Source: Diorhabda sublineata
Lineage: Eukaryota > Arthropoda > Insecta > Coleoptera > Chrysomelidae
Length of the DNA: 64,000 nt
Direction of reading: 5' to 3'
NCBI RefSeq assembly: GCF_026230105.1
Contig: NC_079477.1
Span: 3,043,001 to 3,107,000 of the forward strand
Under the pieces are notes generated by a model, which was given only the letters and a program-made list of their open reading frames with translations, was not told where the DNA came from and did not search any database. The position numbers and the translations under genes were made by a program. Positions 40,001 to 47,600 of this stretch are shown here, piece by piece (position 1 is the stretch's first letter; every line of letters begins with the position of its first letter).

Positions 40001-42045
40001 AGAGGTTTCCCCCTTTTTTTCGCATTTCTGATCAACGAAACATACAAAAATATCCGTTTCTTTACATATTTGATTCAGTTTTCGACTCAACTGTATATTT
40101 TTTTCTTATCTCAGCTACATTATCGTGATCAGATGAATTATGGAAGCCCAAGAAATGATCTGTGTGTTTTGTAAGGGAAAAAATAATAATAAATTGATCA
40201 AATTTAAACCTCATATTTGATCAAAAAGCCATGAGGTATTGAATAGTAGAAAATACCTGAGAAATAGATATAATGATAATGTTTTAGCTGATGAAATAAA
40301 CGATACAGAATTCTTCTGTAACAACGACAAAATCTTGATCAGTCTTATGTGAATCTGCAGGTAAAAACAATCGAAAAATTCATTTTCCAAATTTATATGG
40401 TCAAAGCAGACAACGTCAATGAAGCCCGATGATTATTAAAAAATATGTCAATTATGATGCATCCAATTTACTACCCTGTGAATCAGAATTAAAGCGGCAA
40501 CTTTACTAATTCAATATACATCAAGTATATGGCGCAATGCCCGTCTGAAATGTCCTACAACATTGAAACCAGACGATTGTGGATGGCTAATAATATACTT
40601 TTCAATGGCAACATGGAAATATTCATCATATATATGACGTTTTGGTAAAATCCAATGAATTAGACAATACAACTTCGGGTGAGGAATTGTATGAACATTT
40701 ATGTGTAATATCACGTATTTATAATAATTTCTTTTCCAGAGAGCGAAGAAAATGGGACGACCATGTAATTTCGAGAGACGAGATTAGTTCTGATGAAGAA
40801 GGAGACGAATTATTAATTATTGGAAAACATTTTATAGTTAAACAATTAAGCTTTTGTAATTGAATAAAAATATATATGAAATTACCTGTATCATGATATT
40901 GGCACGAGTACGATTTCCGTGGTGACCGCCATTTTGTAAATCGACTCAAAATAAATCGAAAATGAAGAATAAAATTTTTCGATATCTTGCTTCTTTTTCG
41001 AGATACCGCTACTTGAAGTTATTTTTATATAATATTTGTATATATCAACCTAACCTAACCTAACCTTTCGTGGTGCATTTTGAGTGCAAAAAGTTCAAAA
41101 ATCGTGAATTTTTTACAGCCAAAATTGTCTAAAAAAATGTTTTCTCCGCTTGAGGATTATTTTATTATTATGTTTTTAGCAGTAATTTCTCTTATTCGTT
41201 AAAAAATAGGATAAATTATGCAAAAATAATTTCTAGAAAACTTTTTCGGGATAATTTTCCAATACTACAGTAGTCTAGCTTTTCAATTAGAGAATAAATA
41301 AAAATAAATAACTTTTGAAAGCATTCAGAACGTACTTTTTGCTCGAAATTACCAATTAAACACAATTTTTTATGAAAAACATTAAATTATTCTCATATTT
41401 ATCGTATGTTAAGTTATATTCAACACAGAGTGATGAAAGTTATCAAAAATGGCTCATTTTGTTATAAAAATTTTTTTTTCAATATCATTTTGGAATATCA
41501 GTCAGAGTAAATAATATAAAAATTGTATAAAAAATCTTTTGTTTATTGAGTGATAAAATTTTCATTTAAAACAAAGTATTGAACTCTGTTCAATAAAACA
41601 AATTTTGAACTAACGTTTGATTATAATTTCAAGTATCGATATCTCGAAAACGAAGCGAGATATCAAAAAATTTCAATCTTCATTTTCCGCTGTTAAATCG
41701 CGGTGCCACGGAAATCGTTCTCTCCCCATGTTATTTTATTATAAATGCCTAACTTTACAAAATAGTTTACAAGAAGTTGATTTTTCTATTTTTAAATATA
41801 TTAAATAACATATAGAAACAGTTTAAGCTTTCTGAAAGTACCTTAGTCGAAGTGGCGATCGACTCTTAGCAACAAGCAAATCAAATATTGAAATAGAAGA
41901 AAATTAAACTCAACAACTAAACAGGAATTTTACGAGCATTATTAAATTGTGGCTTACCACTTTTTCCGACACCTGGAGCCCCAATAACCGCCACCTTAAC
42001 TTCGGATAACGAAGATTTCTTCCTTCTCATTCCTTTTCCATTCAT
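9821..42045 (-). CDS. Ras-like small GTPase, RERG/RASL11/RASL12 group, complete, five exons
   Basis: Exons 42045-41958, 21294-21238, 17942-17869, 12084-11920 and 10072-9821 join in frame to 636 nt, 211 residues. Visible G-motifs: P-loop GAPGVGKS (22-29), switch I YDHQAETRY (44-52), switch II start EILDTCPK (66-73), WADGLLLVYSITD, G4 NKND (124-127), and G5-like EVAAAE (152-157). The family binds guanine nucleotides and signals at membranes or in cytosol. Two oddities: the Ras DTAGQE is DTCPKN, so Gly60 and catalytic Gln61 are Pro and Lys, and Thr35 of switch I aligns with Gln. The C-terminus ends SDSALPKD with no CAAX box, so prenylation is not expected. An in-frame TAG precedes the ATG. Introns of 20.7, 3.3, 5.8 and 1.8 kb carry three satellite arrays. 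The exact orthologue is not decided. Confidence 0.93.
10073..11919 (-). other. GTPase intron 4
   Basis: AT-rich intron with a TTAGG-like run near 10778-10807 and a possible transposon scrap around 11165-11365. I see no convincing coding exon or structured repeat in the remainder. Confidence 0.55.
10778..10807. repeat. Interstitial TTAGG-like run
   Basis: Consecutive GGTTA/TTAGG units with one TTTAGG slip, opposite in orientation to the run near 9340. Confidence 0.75.
11920..12084 (-). CDS. GTPase exon 4 (central domain, NKxD)
   Basis: A 165-nt, phase 0-0 exon between tttgtttag and gtaagt. It encodes NDDELPSSDTINWADG, LLLVYSITDRRS, helix 3 and VGNKNDM with the guanine-specificity motif. Confidence 0.94.
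12394..12905 (+). mobile_element. LINE reverse-transcriptase C-terminal fragment, RTE-like
   Basis: Plus-strand frames give YLGTLVNQQCDQKLEIRSRI, EQARKTLNNMRILL, LELRTRMLRYYIFPVLLYG, CESWT, a degenerate RMLRISWTE, and further on WLEDLRRWF-like residues. This is the usual C-terminal region of insect endonuclease-reverse transcriptase elements. The reading frame is broken (near 12775) and there is no 5' part. Confidence 0.8.
13040..13180 (+). mobile_element. Possible LINE scrap
   Basis: The peptide VKVCRFQYLGIMFEEKGS resembles the FKYLGV segment of non-LTR reverse transcriptases. It is too short to classify and abuts a DNA-transposon relic. Confidence 0.35.
13190..13785 (+). mobile_element. 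Tc1/mariner-superfamily relic with internal deletion
   Basis: Plus-strand frames give QRLYAYDSFVRNDESVTAAQ, then ILRWVNNLRTSGSILKKKPP and TPEDIERVREAFVRSPLRS, the N-terminal helix-turn-helix half of an insect transposase family. The sequence then jumps to MSDEAC and KPRTLENLKIGIR, followed by FRQRLQQCIVQNG, which belong to the C-terminal part. The catalytic middle is missing and frameshifts are present, so it is dead. Confidence 0.75.
14967..15227 (+). pseudogene. C-terminal piece of a repeat-associated ORF (YGPxIAD motif)
   Basis: The reading frame has IFNEGFEGVLKVM, VMGCPIG and a charged stretch ending in EGILYGPDIAD. I recognise this pattern as the conserved end of an uncharacterised ORF repeated in many insect genomes and probably transposon-encoded. 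Only this end is present here. The superfamily assignment is not made. Confidence 0.5.
16728..16785 (-). ncRNA. Degenerate hammerhead motif in the opposite terminal repeat
   Basis: On the minus strand CTGAAGA (16772-16766) and GAAA (16749-16746) are kept, and CGCGCG leads to triplet GTT. Stem II has an A-C mismatch. The mate at 17250-17284 has GTC, so this copy looks weakened by C-to-T change. Confidence 0.6.
17242..17297 (+). ncRNA. Type-I hammerhead ribozyme motif, Penelope-like terminal repeat
   Basis: The core CTGAAGA (17250-17256, fits CUGANGA) is followed by a perfect 5-bp stem II ATAAC/GTTAT with loop GTG, then GAAA (17273-17276). A minimal stem III (AC/GT around loop GCGC) leads to cleavage triplet GTC (17282-17284). 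Stem I pairs only imperfectly (CAGTAT with AGATTG). Minimal-stem-III hammerheads are known from Penelope-like terminal repeats and act best as dimers. All core nucleotides are present; activity is inferred. Confidence 0.75.
17869..17942 (-). CDS. GTPase exon 3 (beta 2-beta 3, switch II start)
   Basis: A 74-nt exon after a T-rich ttcag acceptor and ending at gtgagt, phase 0. It encodes ETRYKHEVVVDNEPVLYEIL followed by DTCPK, where canonical Ras has DTAGQ. Confidence 0.92.
18085..20980 (+). repeat. Tandem array built from Penelope-like GIY-YIG sequence, in GTPase intron 2
   Basis: Each unit encodes, in the plus strand, CDEKHVGQTRISINVRFKEH followed by LVHLE and a stop. This aligns with the GIY-YIG region of the nearby Penelope-like copy (KYIGQTKRSVIVRFKEHVG). 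Long units of about 391 bp and short units of 338 or 322 bp alternate; the short ones lack a segment around TCTTTCAAGTCGTTTTAG. Boundaries recur at about 18443, 18781, 19172, 19494, 19832, 20223 and 20561, and some units are nearly identical. The repeated short frames on both strands are consequences of the array. Confidence 0.88.
21238..21294 (-). CDS. GTPase exon 2 (helix 1 and switch I)
   Basis: A 57-nt exon with a tttcag acceptor and gtaagc donor, encoding ALSVRFLTRRYIGEYDHQA. It is too short for ORF detection and was recognised by family similarity. Both ends are in phase 1, matching exons 1 and 3. Confidence 0.92.
22022..22311 (-). other. Unassigned minus-strand coding-like stretch
   Basis: A GC-richer segment encodes EIHAQFLAAFKEQQKKLLDT and an Ala/Thr-rich helix, then runs into a possible gtcagt donor. 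It could be the N-terminal end of a gag-like transposon protein. I do not recognise a family and no partner exon is evident. Confidence 0.25.
22955..23965. mobile_element. Foldback element with long inverted arms
   Basis: The left arm at about 22955-23040 (TCTAGAAAATCGAAAAATCA...) is present inverted at about 23875-23965. Inner blocks near 23140-23190 and 23745-23790 (both with GATCTACACAAA or TAATCTACACAAA-like text) also pair. No transposase is encoded. The loop holds a hAT-type MITE. Confidence 0.65.
23262..23500. mobile_element. hAT-type MITE, 239 bp, with 8-bp target duplication
   Basis: Ends are CAGGGCCGCATTAA and its complement TTAATCCGGCCCTG (14-bp inverted repeats, one mismatch). 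CTTTTTTA occurs directly on both sides (23254-23261 and 23501-23508), the 8-bp duplication expected of hAT insertion. It is GC-richer than its surroundings and contains a 12-bp G run. It has no coding capacity. Confidence 0.85.
24180..24445 (-). mobile_element. RTE-like LINE 3' coding fragment
   Basis: Minus-strand translation gives LRGDKHRLLQLILKGKVE, IRYWSGI and EFFRLAEDHAAF, the far C-terminus of insect RTE-like reverse transcriptases. The intervening GRRRxSWLRN block is damaged. Relic. Confidence 0.75.
24750..27245. repeat. Satellite with 46-bp monomer and 229-bp higher-order unit, GTPase intron 1
   Basis: The monomer (GACATTTATAGAAGCACGAA, then an AACTAAGACAATGGAGAAG-like half ending TATAGT) is about 46 bp. 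From about 25950 to 27105 five successive 229-bp units, each five monomers less one base, are almost identical. The 24750-25950 side is more irregular and contains a different block duplicated over about 415 bp. The identical 60-codon frames on the minus strand are array artefacts. Confidence 0.93.
27246..27925. other. Intron 1 interval without recognised features
   Basis: AT-rich sequence between the 46/229-bp satellite and a mariner fragment. I see no exon or repeat that I can support. Confidence 0.5.
27933..28142 (-). mobile_element. Mariner transposase fragment (DDD region)
   Basis: The minus strand encodes KKVFFHQDNASPHT and DPPAYSPELDPE, matching the mariner HQDNAPxH and PYSPDLAP blocks. 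Only this piece is intact. At 28384-28455 a GCTGACATTTTCAGGTTGAG segment resembles the mariner end found at 54350-54410. Confidence 0.75.
28460..29050. other. Intron 1 interval without recognised features
   Basis: AT-rich sequence with no supported exon, protein fragment or tandem repeat. Confidence 0.5.
29060..29330 (-). mobile_element. Tc1/mariner-superfamily relic, C-terminal part
   Basis: Minus-strand translation shows QQDGAPHIFARTVQNYMNEV followed by a damaged IG..GxxEW-like segment, as in transposases with DGAPPH and EWPARSPDLTPLDF blocks. It is likely the same broad family as the relic near 13190-13785, retaining the half that copy lacks. Confidence 0.6.
29830..30610 (-). mobile_element. 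LINE reverse-transcriptase fragment adjoining the 217-bp satellite
   Basis: The minus strand encodes RIIQKL, VDQTELRTSG, PRGVRQGFILSSMQFNIYVE, IKVNGILINNIRYAEDTAIL (YxDD-box as YAED), then a damaged stretch and KQHSWLRNIRDWCGI. It is an RTE-like reverse transcriptase with stops and frameshifts. Its 5' side merges directly into the first unit of the neighbouring satellite. Confidence 0.8.
30575..36842. repeat. 217-bp satellite, about 29 copies, GTPase intron 1
   Basis: The unit starts TGATCCTCTAGTTTAGAGCG and recurs every 217 bp (30776, 30993, 31210, 31427 and onward to 36635); the first unit (30578) is only 198 bp. Variant sites define type A (CCAACCAGCCAATCAACCG) and type B (CCGACCAGCTAATCAACTG), plus AAATGAG/AAATTAG and GATGATATT/AATGGTATT. 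Outermost units near 30776 and 36635 share GATATTTAG and CCTTCTGTTCC, which interior units mostly lack. The longest of the five arrays; no coding capacity. Confidence 0.97.
36843..37640. other. Intron 1 interval right of the 217-bp satellite
   Basis: Very AT-rich sequence. Two overlapping minus-strand frames (37275-37623) are Phe/Leu/Tyr-rich low-complexity translations without family similarity. Nothing else is supported. Confidence 0.5.
37640..38642. repeat. Diverged direct repeat pair around a GC-richer core
   Basis: About 37690-37912 and 38400-38642 share AAACGCCTCG(C/T)CTGGGTT, GTGAGTAT(A/G)AAA(C/T)AATGAG, ACATTAAGAA and GAATTATCGT-like phrases in the same order. The copies are clearly diverged. 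Between them lies about 450 bp of higher GC with overlapping frames on both strands, none of which I recognise. It could be two copies of a short element or an old LTR-bounded remnant. Confidence 0.55.
38720..40890. other. Intron 1 interval with minor transposon scraps
   Basis: GAGTGTTCATAAAGTAACGA near 39605 looks like a Tc1/mariner-type terminus followed by a frame (39639-39845) of unknown nature. A frame at 40642-40863 encodes RKWDDHVISRDEISSDEEGD and may be transposon-derived. No host exon is supported. Confidence 0.4.
40902..41727. mobile_element. Foldback/MITE-like element with roughly 100-bp inverted arms
   Basis: The left arm 40902-41016 (GATTTCCGTGG, AAATGAAGA and TTTTCGAGATACCG) is present inverted at 41629-41727 (CGATATCTCGAAAACGAAG, CACGGAAATCG). 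The 600-bp interior has no transposase frame and contains four CCTAA units at 41047-41066. Confidence 0.7.
41958..42045 (-). CDS. GTPase exon 1 (P-loop)
   Basis: ATG 42045-42043 follows an in-frame TAG 12 nt upstream. The exon encodes a basic N-terminus (GKGMRRKKSS) and the strand VKVAVIGAPGVGKS with the Walker A/G1 residues. The donor gtaagc leaves a single G that becomes the first base of Ala30. Confidence 0.92.
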
Positions 42046-42454
42046 TACTAACAACTAGATTCGAAATGTTCCAAATAAAAATTGATACAGTTCAGCGCCA
42101 ACGGTTCGATTTAAATATTAGCTTTATATTTTTGATAATTTAACGCACCGATACTTTCAAAATACCATTGAAATAAATTTAAAAATTAGAGAAAATGTTG
42201 GTTATCGTCCAAAAGGTTGTACGCGTAAAAACTGCATCGAAAGTAGCGAGTAGAAAATTTTCTCTCCGCGTTTGCAACCTCTGCCGGTCAAAAACTCATT
42301 ATCTCATTCTAAAATTATCCAGACGAGTCTTACGGTGATTTTAGAAGTAAGAGGTTTTTTATTGTTATTTACAACCCTACGAGGCGTCATCGTTTCAAAC
42401 GTTACAAATAAATTTTATAGTACAGTAAAAAACATCCTCAAACTTTATTTATCA

Positions 42455-42486
<32 letters not shown>

Positions 42487-42640
42487 AATATTGTGCTACG
42501 CATATTAATCAAAGAAATGAAAAATGGGTTAATAAGTCATAAAGTACAAAACTGGAAAAAGGAAAAAGTTATAATAATGAAAAACGCGATGTTATGATCA
42601 TATCTACAACGGACGAACAAACCTTAGTTTAGTTCTTAGA
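42046..42640 (-). promoter_or_regulatory. Presumed GTPase 5' flank
   Basis: Sequence upstream of the GTPase start codon. It includes a GC-richer patch near 42200-42300 that could carry the transcription start, and an ATT microsatellite at about 42456-42486. I see no convincing TATA box. If exon 1 has a further noncoding exon, it is not identifiable. Confidence 0.3.
42456..42486. repeat. ATT trinucleotide microsatellite
   Basis: About ten consecutive ATT units in the presumed 5' flank of the GTPase gene. Confidence 0.9.
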
Positions 42641-42797
42641 TTTTACAAACAAAGAATTAATACAATTCCAAACTATCGAAAATCTTGATTAATTATTCCC
42701 CAGACGATGAATACATAAGTGTTTGAAAGCTCGGGAAATATATTAAAGTTAGTCCACTTTTGTGTTTCATTGCCACGTTCCCAATAAGAAACCGCTT
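42640..42797. repeat. Dispersed repeat, copy 1
   Basis: The segment containing CAGACGATGAATACATAAGT and AGTCCACTTTTGTGTTTCAT is repeated in the same orientation at 46727-46862 with a few substitutions. No coding capacity; probably a short transposon remnant. Confidence 0.85.
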
Positions 42798-43640
42798 ATA
42801 AAGGTTCAGAAATTGTTAGAATGGAATCTAATACACAAAAAAGATAATTTTTAGGAATGGTTCAAATTCAAAAAAATGAAAAAATAATAATTTAAGTAAA
42901 ATTTATAGTTCTATTTTGTAAATTCTAATAAAACTACAAATAATTTGATTGATTAAGTACTGCTACATATGTGAGATGTAAGAACTGAGAAAAAAATAAT
43001 TTTTCTTATTAGAACAAAGTTCTAGTTTGATTTTATTCTTATTTTGATGTTCATGATGTAGGGGATCTATTGATTAATATGAATACGCAAATTGTTAGTG
43101 TCAATATCATATTTTGATAAAGTCGAACTGTTAAATTTTATCTATATCAAGAATATTTAGATGTATTTATATATCAAAAGTTCTAATAAATAAAAAATTA
43201 AAGAAATTTAAACATAAACATAGACAAAACACGAGATCATAAGAACTAAAACAAAAACGAAATCGAAAAAACTTTTAGTACCTAAGCTCATCGATAGCAG
43301 GGGATGGAAAAGAAGACAAAGAAACATAATTTATAAAGAACAATAAAATACCTAAGAAAAAAAACAGTGGAATTATAAAAAAATAGTTATACCTATACGA
43401 ATATGTGTTTTTAGTGGAAACGATACTTTCCAGAAATCTGCTTATAATAAAATAGTCCAACCCATTCCAAAACCATAACAATAAACACAAAGTAATTGCT
43501 GTCAAGGTTATGGGTTATCATTTATTATCTTTTTTTTTCAAAATTAAACAAACACTTGATTCTTAATTATTTGTCAATATCAAATCAGGGACTGTGTCGA
43601 CTTTCACCTTCAGAAGGATAAGTTAAGCTCTAATAGAAAT
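42798..43640. other. Intergenic interval without recognised features
   Basis: AT-rich sequence between the dispersed repeat and a mariner relic. The minus-strand frame at 43275-43505 is hydrophobic low-complexity sequence and is not supported as a gene. Confidence 0.5.
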
Positions 43641-43659
43641 TGTGGAAATCGTTATCAAT

Positions 43660-44470
43660 ATAAGGAAGAAGAGCCAAAATATCCAATTTCTTGTTGTAGA
43701 GAGCGCGAGCTTCATAAACATGGATGTGTCATCCATCAGGTTCATCACCTCAAACGCCAAACAAAAGAATCATCAAAACAATGGAATTAAAAGGAAGAAT
43801 CGGATCCAAAGAAGACGTACCATCTGCAGGCAAGGTCATGGAGTCGTTTTTTTCGGGATTATTTCCATTGATTATCTTGAAACAGGAAAAACTATCAACG
43901 GCGAACTTATTGGAAGAAGAGCCAAAATATCCAATTTCTTGTTGTAGAGAGCGCGAGCTTCATAAACATGGATGTGTCATCCATCAGGTCCATCACCTCA
44001 AACGCCAAACAAAAGAATCATCAAAACAATGGAATGAAAAGGAAGGATCGGATCCAAAGAAGACGTACCATCTGCAGGCAAGGTCATGGAGTCGGTTTTT
44101 TCGGGATTATTTCCATTGATTATCTTGAAAAAAGGAAAAACTATCAACGGCGAACTTAATGCAACGTTTGAGCGAAGAAATCAAGCAAGAACGACCGCAT
44201 TTGGCTAAGAAGAAAGTATTGTTTCAACAAGACAAAGCACTAGATCACACATCCGTTATTGCAATGGCCAAAATTAATGAATCAAGGTTTGATTTGCTAC
44301 TTTATTCACCCTATTCGCCAGATTTAGCATCCTCGGATTATTTTCTGATCCCAGACTTGAAAAAATGGCTCGTAGTCAAAGATTTTTCAAAAATAAAGAA
44401 GTGGTGTCGACAGGGCTATTTTGAGAAGTCTTATTATAAAATTTTGTTTGATTATGTTAAAAAATAAATA
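43660..44470 (+). mobile_element. Mariner relic with internal 249-bp tandem duplication
   Basis: Frames on the plus strand include ETKQQS-like KRQTKESSKQW, SAGKVM, IDYLEKRKNYQR and then EIKQERPHLAKKKVLFQQDK and LLLYSPYSPDLASSDYF, ending FEKSYYKILFDYVKK. This is a mariner transposase with several frameshifts. A block at 43663-43911 is repeated directly at 43912-44160, duplicating the region around the SAGKVM motif. It is not functional. Confidence 0.85.
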
Positions 44471-44698
44471 TATTCTTTCCCAAAATTTTGTGTTTTCTTT
44501 ATTGGGTCAGGTACGTTTGGAACCATCTTCATATTTGTCGAAAATTTTGGGACAATATATATTAAGGAACCTGAGGTAACAATATAAATAAAAACAAACT
44601 TTTCAACTACAAAACGATTTTATTGAAGAAATATATATGACAAAAATACTCAAATATATAAAATAAACTTTTTTGGATATGTTTTACATTTACAATGA

Positions 44699-47600
44699 TC
44701 AATACGACTCATCATCCGAATTATAATTATCATTGATATAATTATTTTGAGTATTGCATCCGCATCCTTGCTGTGGCCCTAAAAACTTCATCTTTATTAA
44801 AATATTTCACTTCATCAATAAGAATTTAATAATCTACAGAACAAGTAATAGAAGCAGTTTAATAATATCCTCAATCAGAAACCAAAACAACCGAAATTTT
44901 CTCTTCACAAGATAAGATAGAATCATGCAAATTTACAACCGAGCAGAAGGTTATAACAAGGATATATTGAAAAATTCTAAGCCTACTAAAGAACCAAGCA
45001 AAACTTCAATGTCAAAATATTTTATTACTCCTTTCAAAAACAAAAAGTTTCTTCTTGCTCTGCAAACCAGACTTCTACAACGTTTATTACCTCCTCGTTG
45101 TCCTGCAAAAACAAAACACCTTTGGATAGCTTCCCGCGTCTTTTCGTCGTTTAATTTCTTCCCGTAGAGTGATCAGTAATGTCGAGTAGTAATCTCCAAT
45201 TATTTTTCTACCCTTATCCAAAAAATCAATCATAATTTCTCCATGGCAATCCCAAAAAACTGTAGCAAAAACTTTTCCAGCAGATTTTTGGACACGAAAC
45301 TTCTTAGGTCTTGTAGAACCAGAGTGTCGCCATTCCATCGATTGTTGCTTTGTTTCTGGATCGTAGAAATGTACCCAAGTATCATCCATATTAACAATTC
45401 GGTTTCAAATCGAGCACAGATCGAACTCGATGCTTCTACCCTTGCACGCTTTGGTCAACACTCAAACATTTGGGGATCCATTTTGCAGCAATTTTTCTCA
45501 TGTCCAAATTGACTTGAACTATATGATGAACGCGTTCAGTGCTTCAGATATCCGTTTTAGTCCAATTCGACGGTCTGATAAACTCATGTCTTGAACTGCC
45601 TCGATATTTTCGGGGACTGACACGGAAACTGGCCTTCCCGATCGATCATCATCTTCAATGGAAAATTTACCTCTTTTGAAGCTTGCAGTCCAATTTTTCA
45701 CGGTCGCATTCGAAGGACATTGATCACCAAGGGTATTAAGCATATATTCGTAAATTTGCTTAGCTCTTAACCCTTTCAAATTTTTCGATCTTCACAAATT
45801 CGGTGGACATCTTTTTTCTTTCAATTTATTGCGTAACTCTGGTTTACTTTTTTGACGTCAAACTTTGAACCGACAAGTTATTGTTCTTCTTGCTCTAGCT
45901 CTCACATAGGTTGAACTTCTACATTTTCAACTACATTAACACCAATATTCAATGAGAAATCAGGAAACTAGTTAATTACAAGCTGGACAAAAATCATCGG
46001 TTCACAAGCTTTCAAGTTTTGAAAGAGGCCACAATGAAACCACCCTTGATACTCAGGATATCTTTAGATTGAGACACTTGGAGTAGACAGAGCAAAGCCT
46101 CTGTTACAAAACATTAGCACTAGAATGACAACACGTTCTGACAACACAATTAAAAATGTCAAAATTTATGATAGCAATGTCAGATATGACATATCCACAT
46201 CTCAAGAATTAAGAAGCAAACCTCGTAGCATACAGCCTGTAGAAAATCAAATATGTAATTATGAAAAATACATCACCTGCTCTTGGTTTACAGTCACAAT
46301 ACTGTTCTTCTTCAAGACCTCCTTGCGATCCATAATAGGAGTACAATGACTTCATTGTCGTATCCATTGGTTGCTGATATCTACTGTAATCAGGAGTTGA
46401 TGATTTTGTGGACGTTTGATAAGTGGCTGTAAAAAAAAATTCGTATTATTATTATTATTAGGTATATGCATCAATAATTTTTTCAATCCACTAACCTGTT
46501 TTGTTAAATGTTTGCGATCTGCGCTGTTGCTTCGATCTTCGTACACAAACTATGAATGTAAAAAAAGAAATTAGTAGAACCTTTTCTCAATAATTGATAC
46601 CTTTCGAAGTACACACGTATATGTTACGAACCAAGACCATTTAAACAGCTACAATGCGTTGTAGATCAGAGCATCCACAACACGACGTGGACGACCACGT
46701 ATGATATTTGCCAGAATTTTTACAAGAATTAATACAATTCAAAACTACCGAAAATCTTGATTAATTATTTCCCAGACGATGAATACACAAGTGTTTGAAA
46801 GCTCGGAAAATATATTAAAGTTAGTCCACTTTTGTGTTTCATTGCCACGTTTCCAATAAAACTAATTTTAAAACAGAAAAGACCTAAAATCAATAACATT
46901 TAGAAACATTACAATATCAAAAGGTCTAAGAAATAAGAAATTCTTAAACTCTGTTTCGCGCGACACCAATCTATATACCGGGAAGTAAAAAACAAAGAAA
47001 ATACAAGAAAACGCCGCAAACGAAAGAAATCCTCAAATGGTACAAAAACATGGAAGATAGAAAAAATTAGCAGAAAAAGAGAGGAAATAGGAAGTTGTGG
47101 CGGGAAAGTCACGAGAAGTTATACTCATACATTATGAGGACCCCAATAAAAAGATCTAGAGATGTTTCCAGCGCAATTAAGCCTCATTAAAGTTGTATTA
47201 ACACGGATTATCACGTTTGCCTTTGTAACAAGAGAACATAATGTTGGAGGAGTAAGCGTTAAATATCCGTAACACCAGCAGAGATAAACTAAGACGAAAC
47301 AAAAAGTATTGGGCAGGACAGAAAAACTATCCGAGGAGCTGGAAACAAGTCCGAACGAATTTGAGAGAACCCAAGAAATATGCCAGGACTAGAACTTGAG
47401 GTTAACCCAAATGAGATTGAAACAGTAGATCTGTAATTCATAATCAAATGCCGATTAGTACTTTTCGACCAAGCGACCAACCAACTATGACGACAATGGA
47501 ACTAACTCTTCACGAAAAGAGAAGACCTCCCGGCCAAACATGAATATATCGGAATGACAGTCAAGGAATGTTCTTAGCGGTGATCCGTGGCTTTTGGTCC

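Noticed and set aside
46352..46546. 64-codon minus-strand frame overlapping gene A exon 6
   Set aside because: It reads the exon in the wrong frame. The frame with CDCKPR matches splice phases on both sides.
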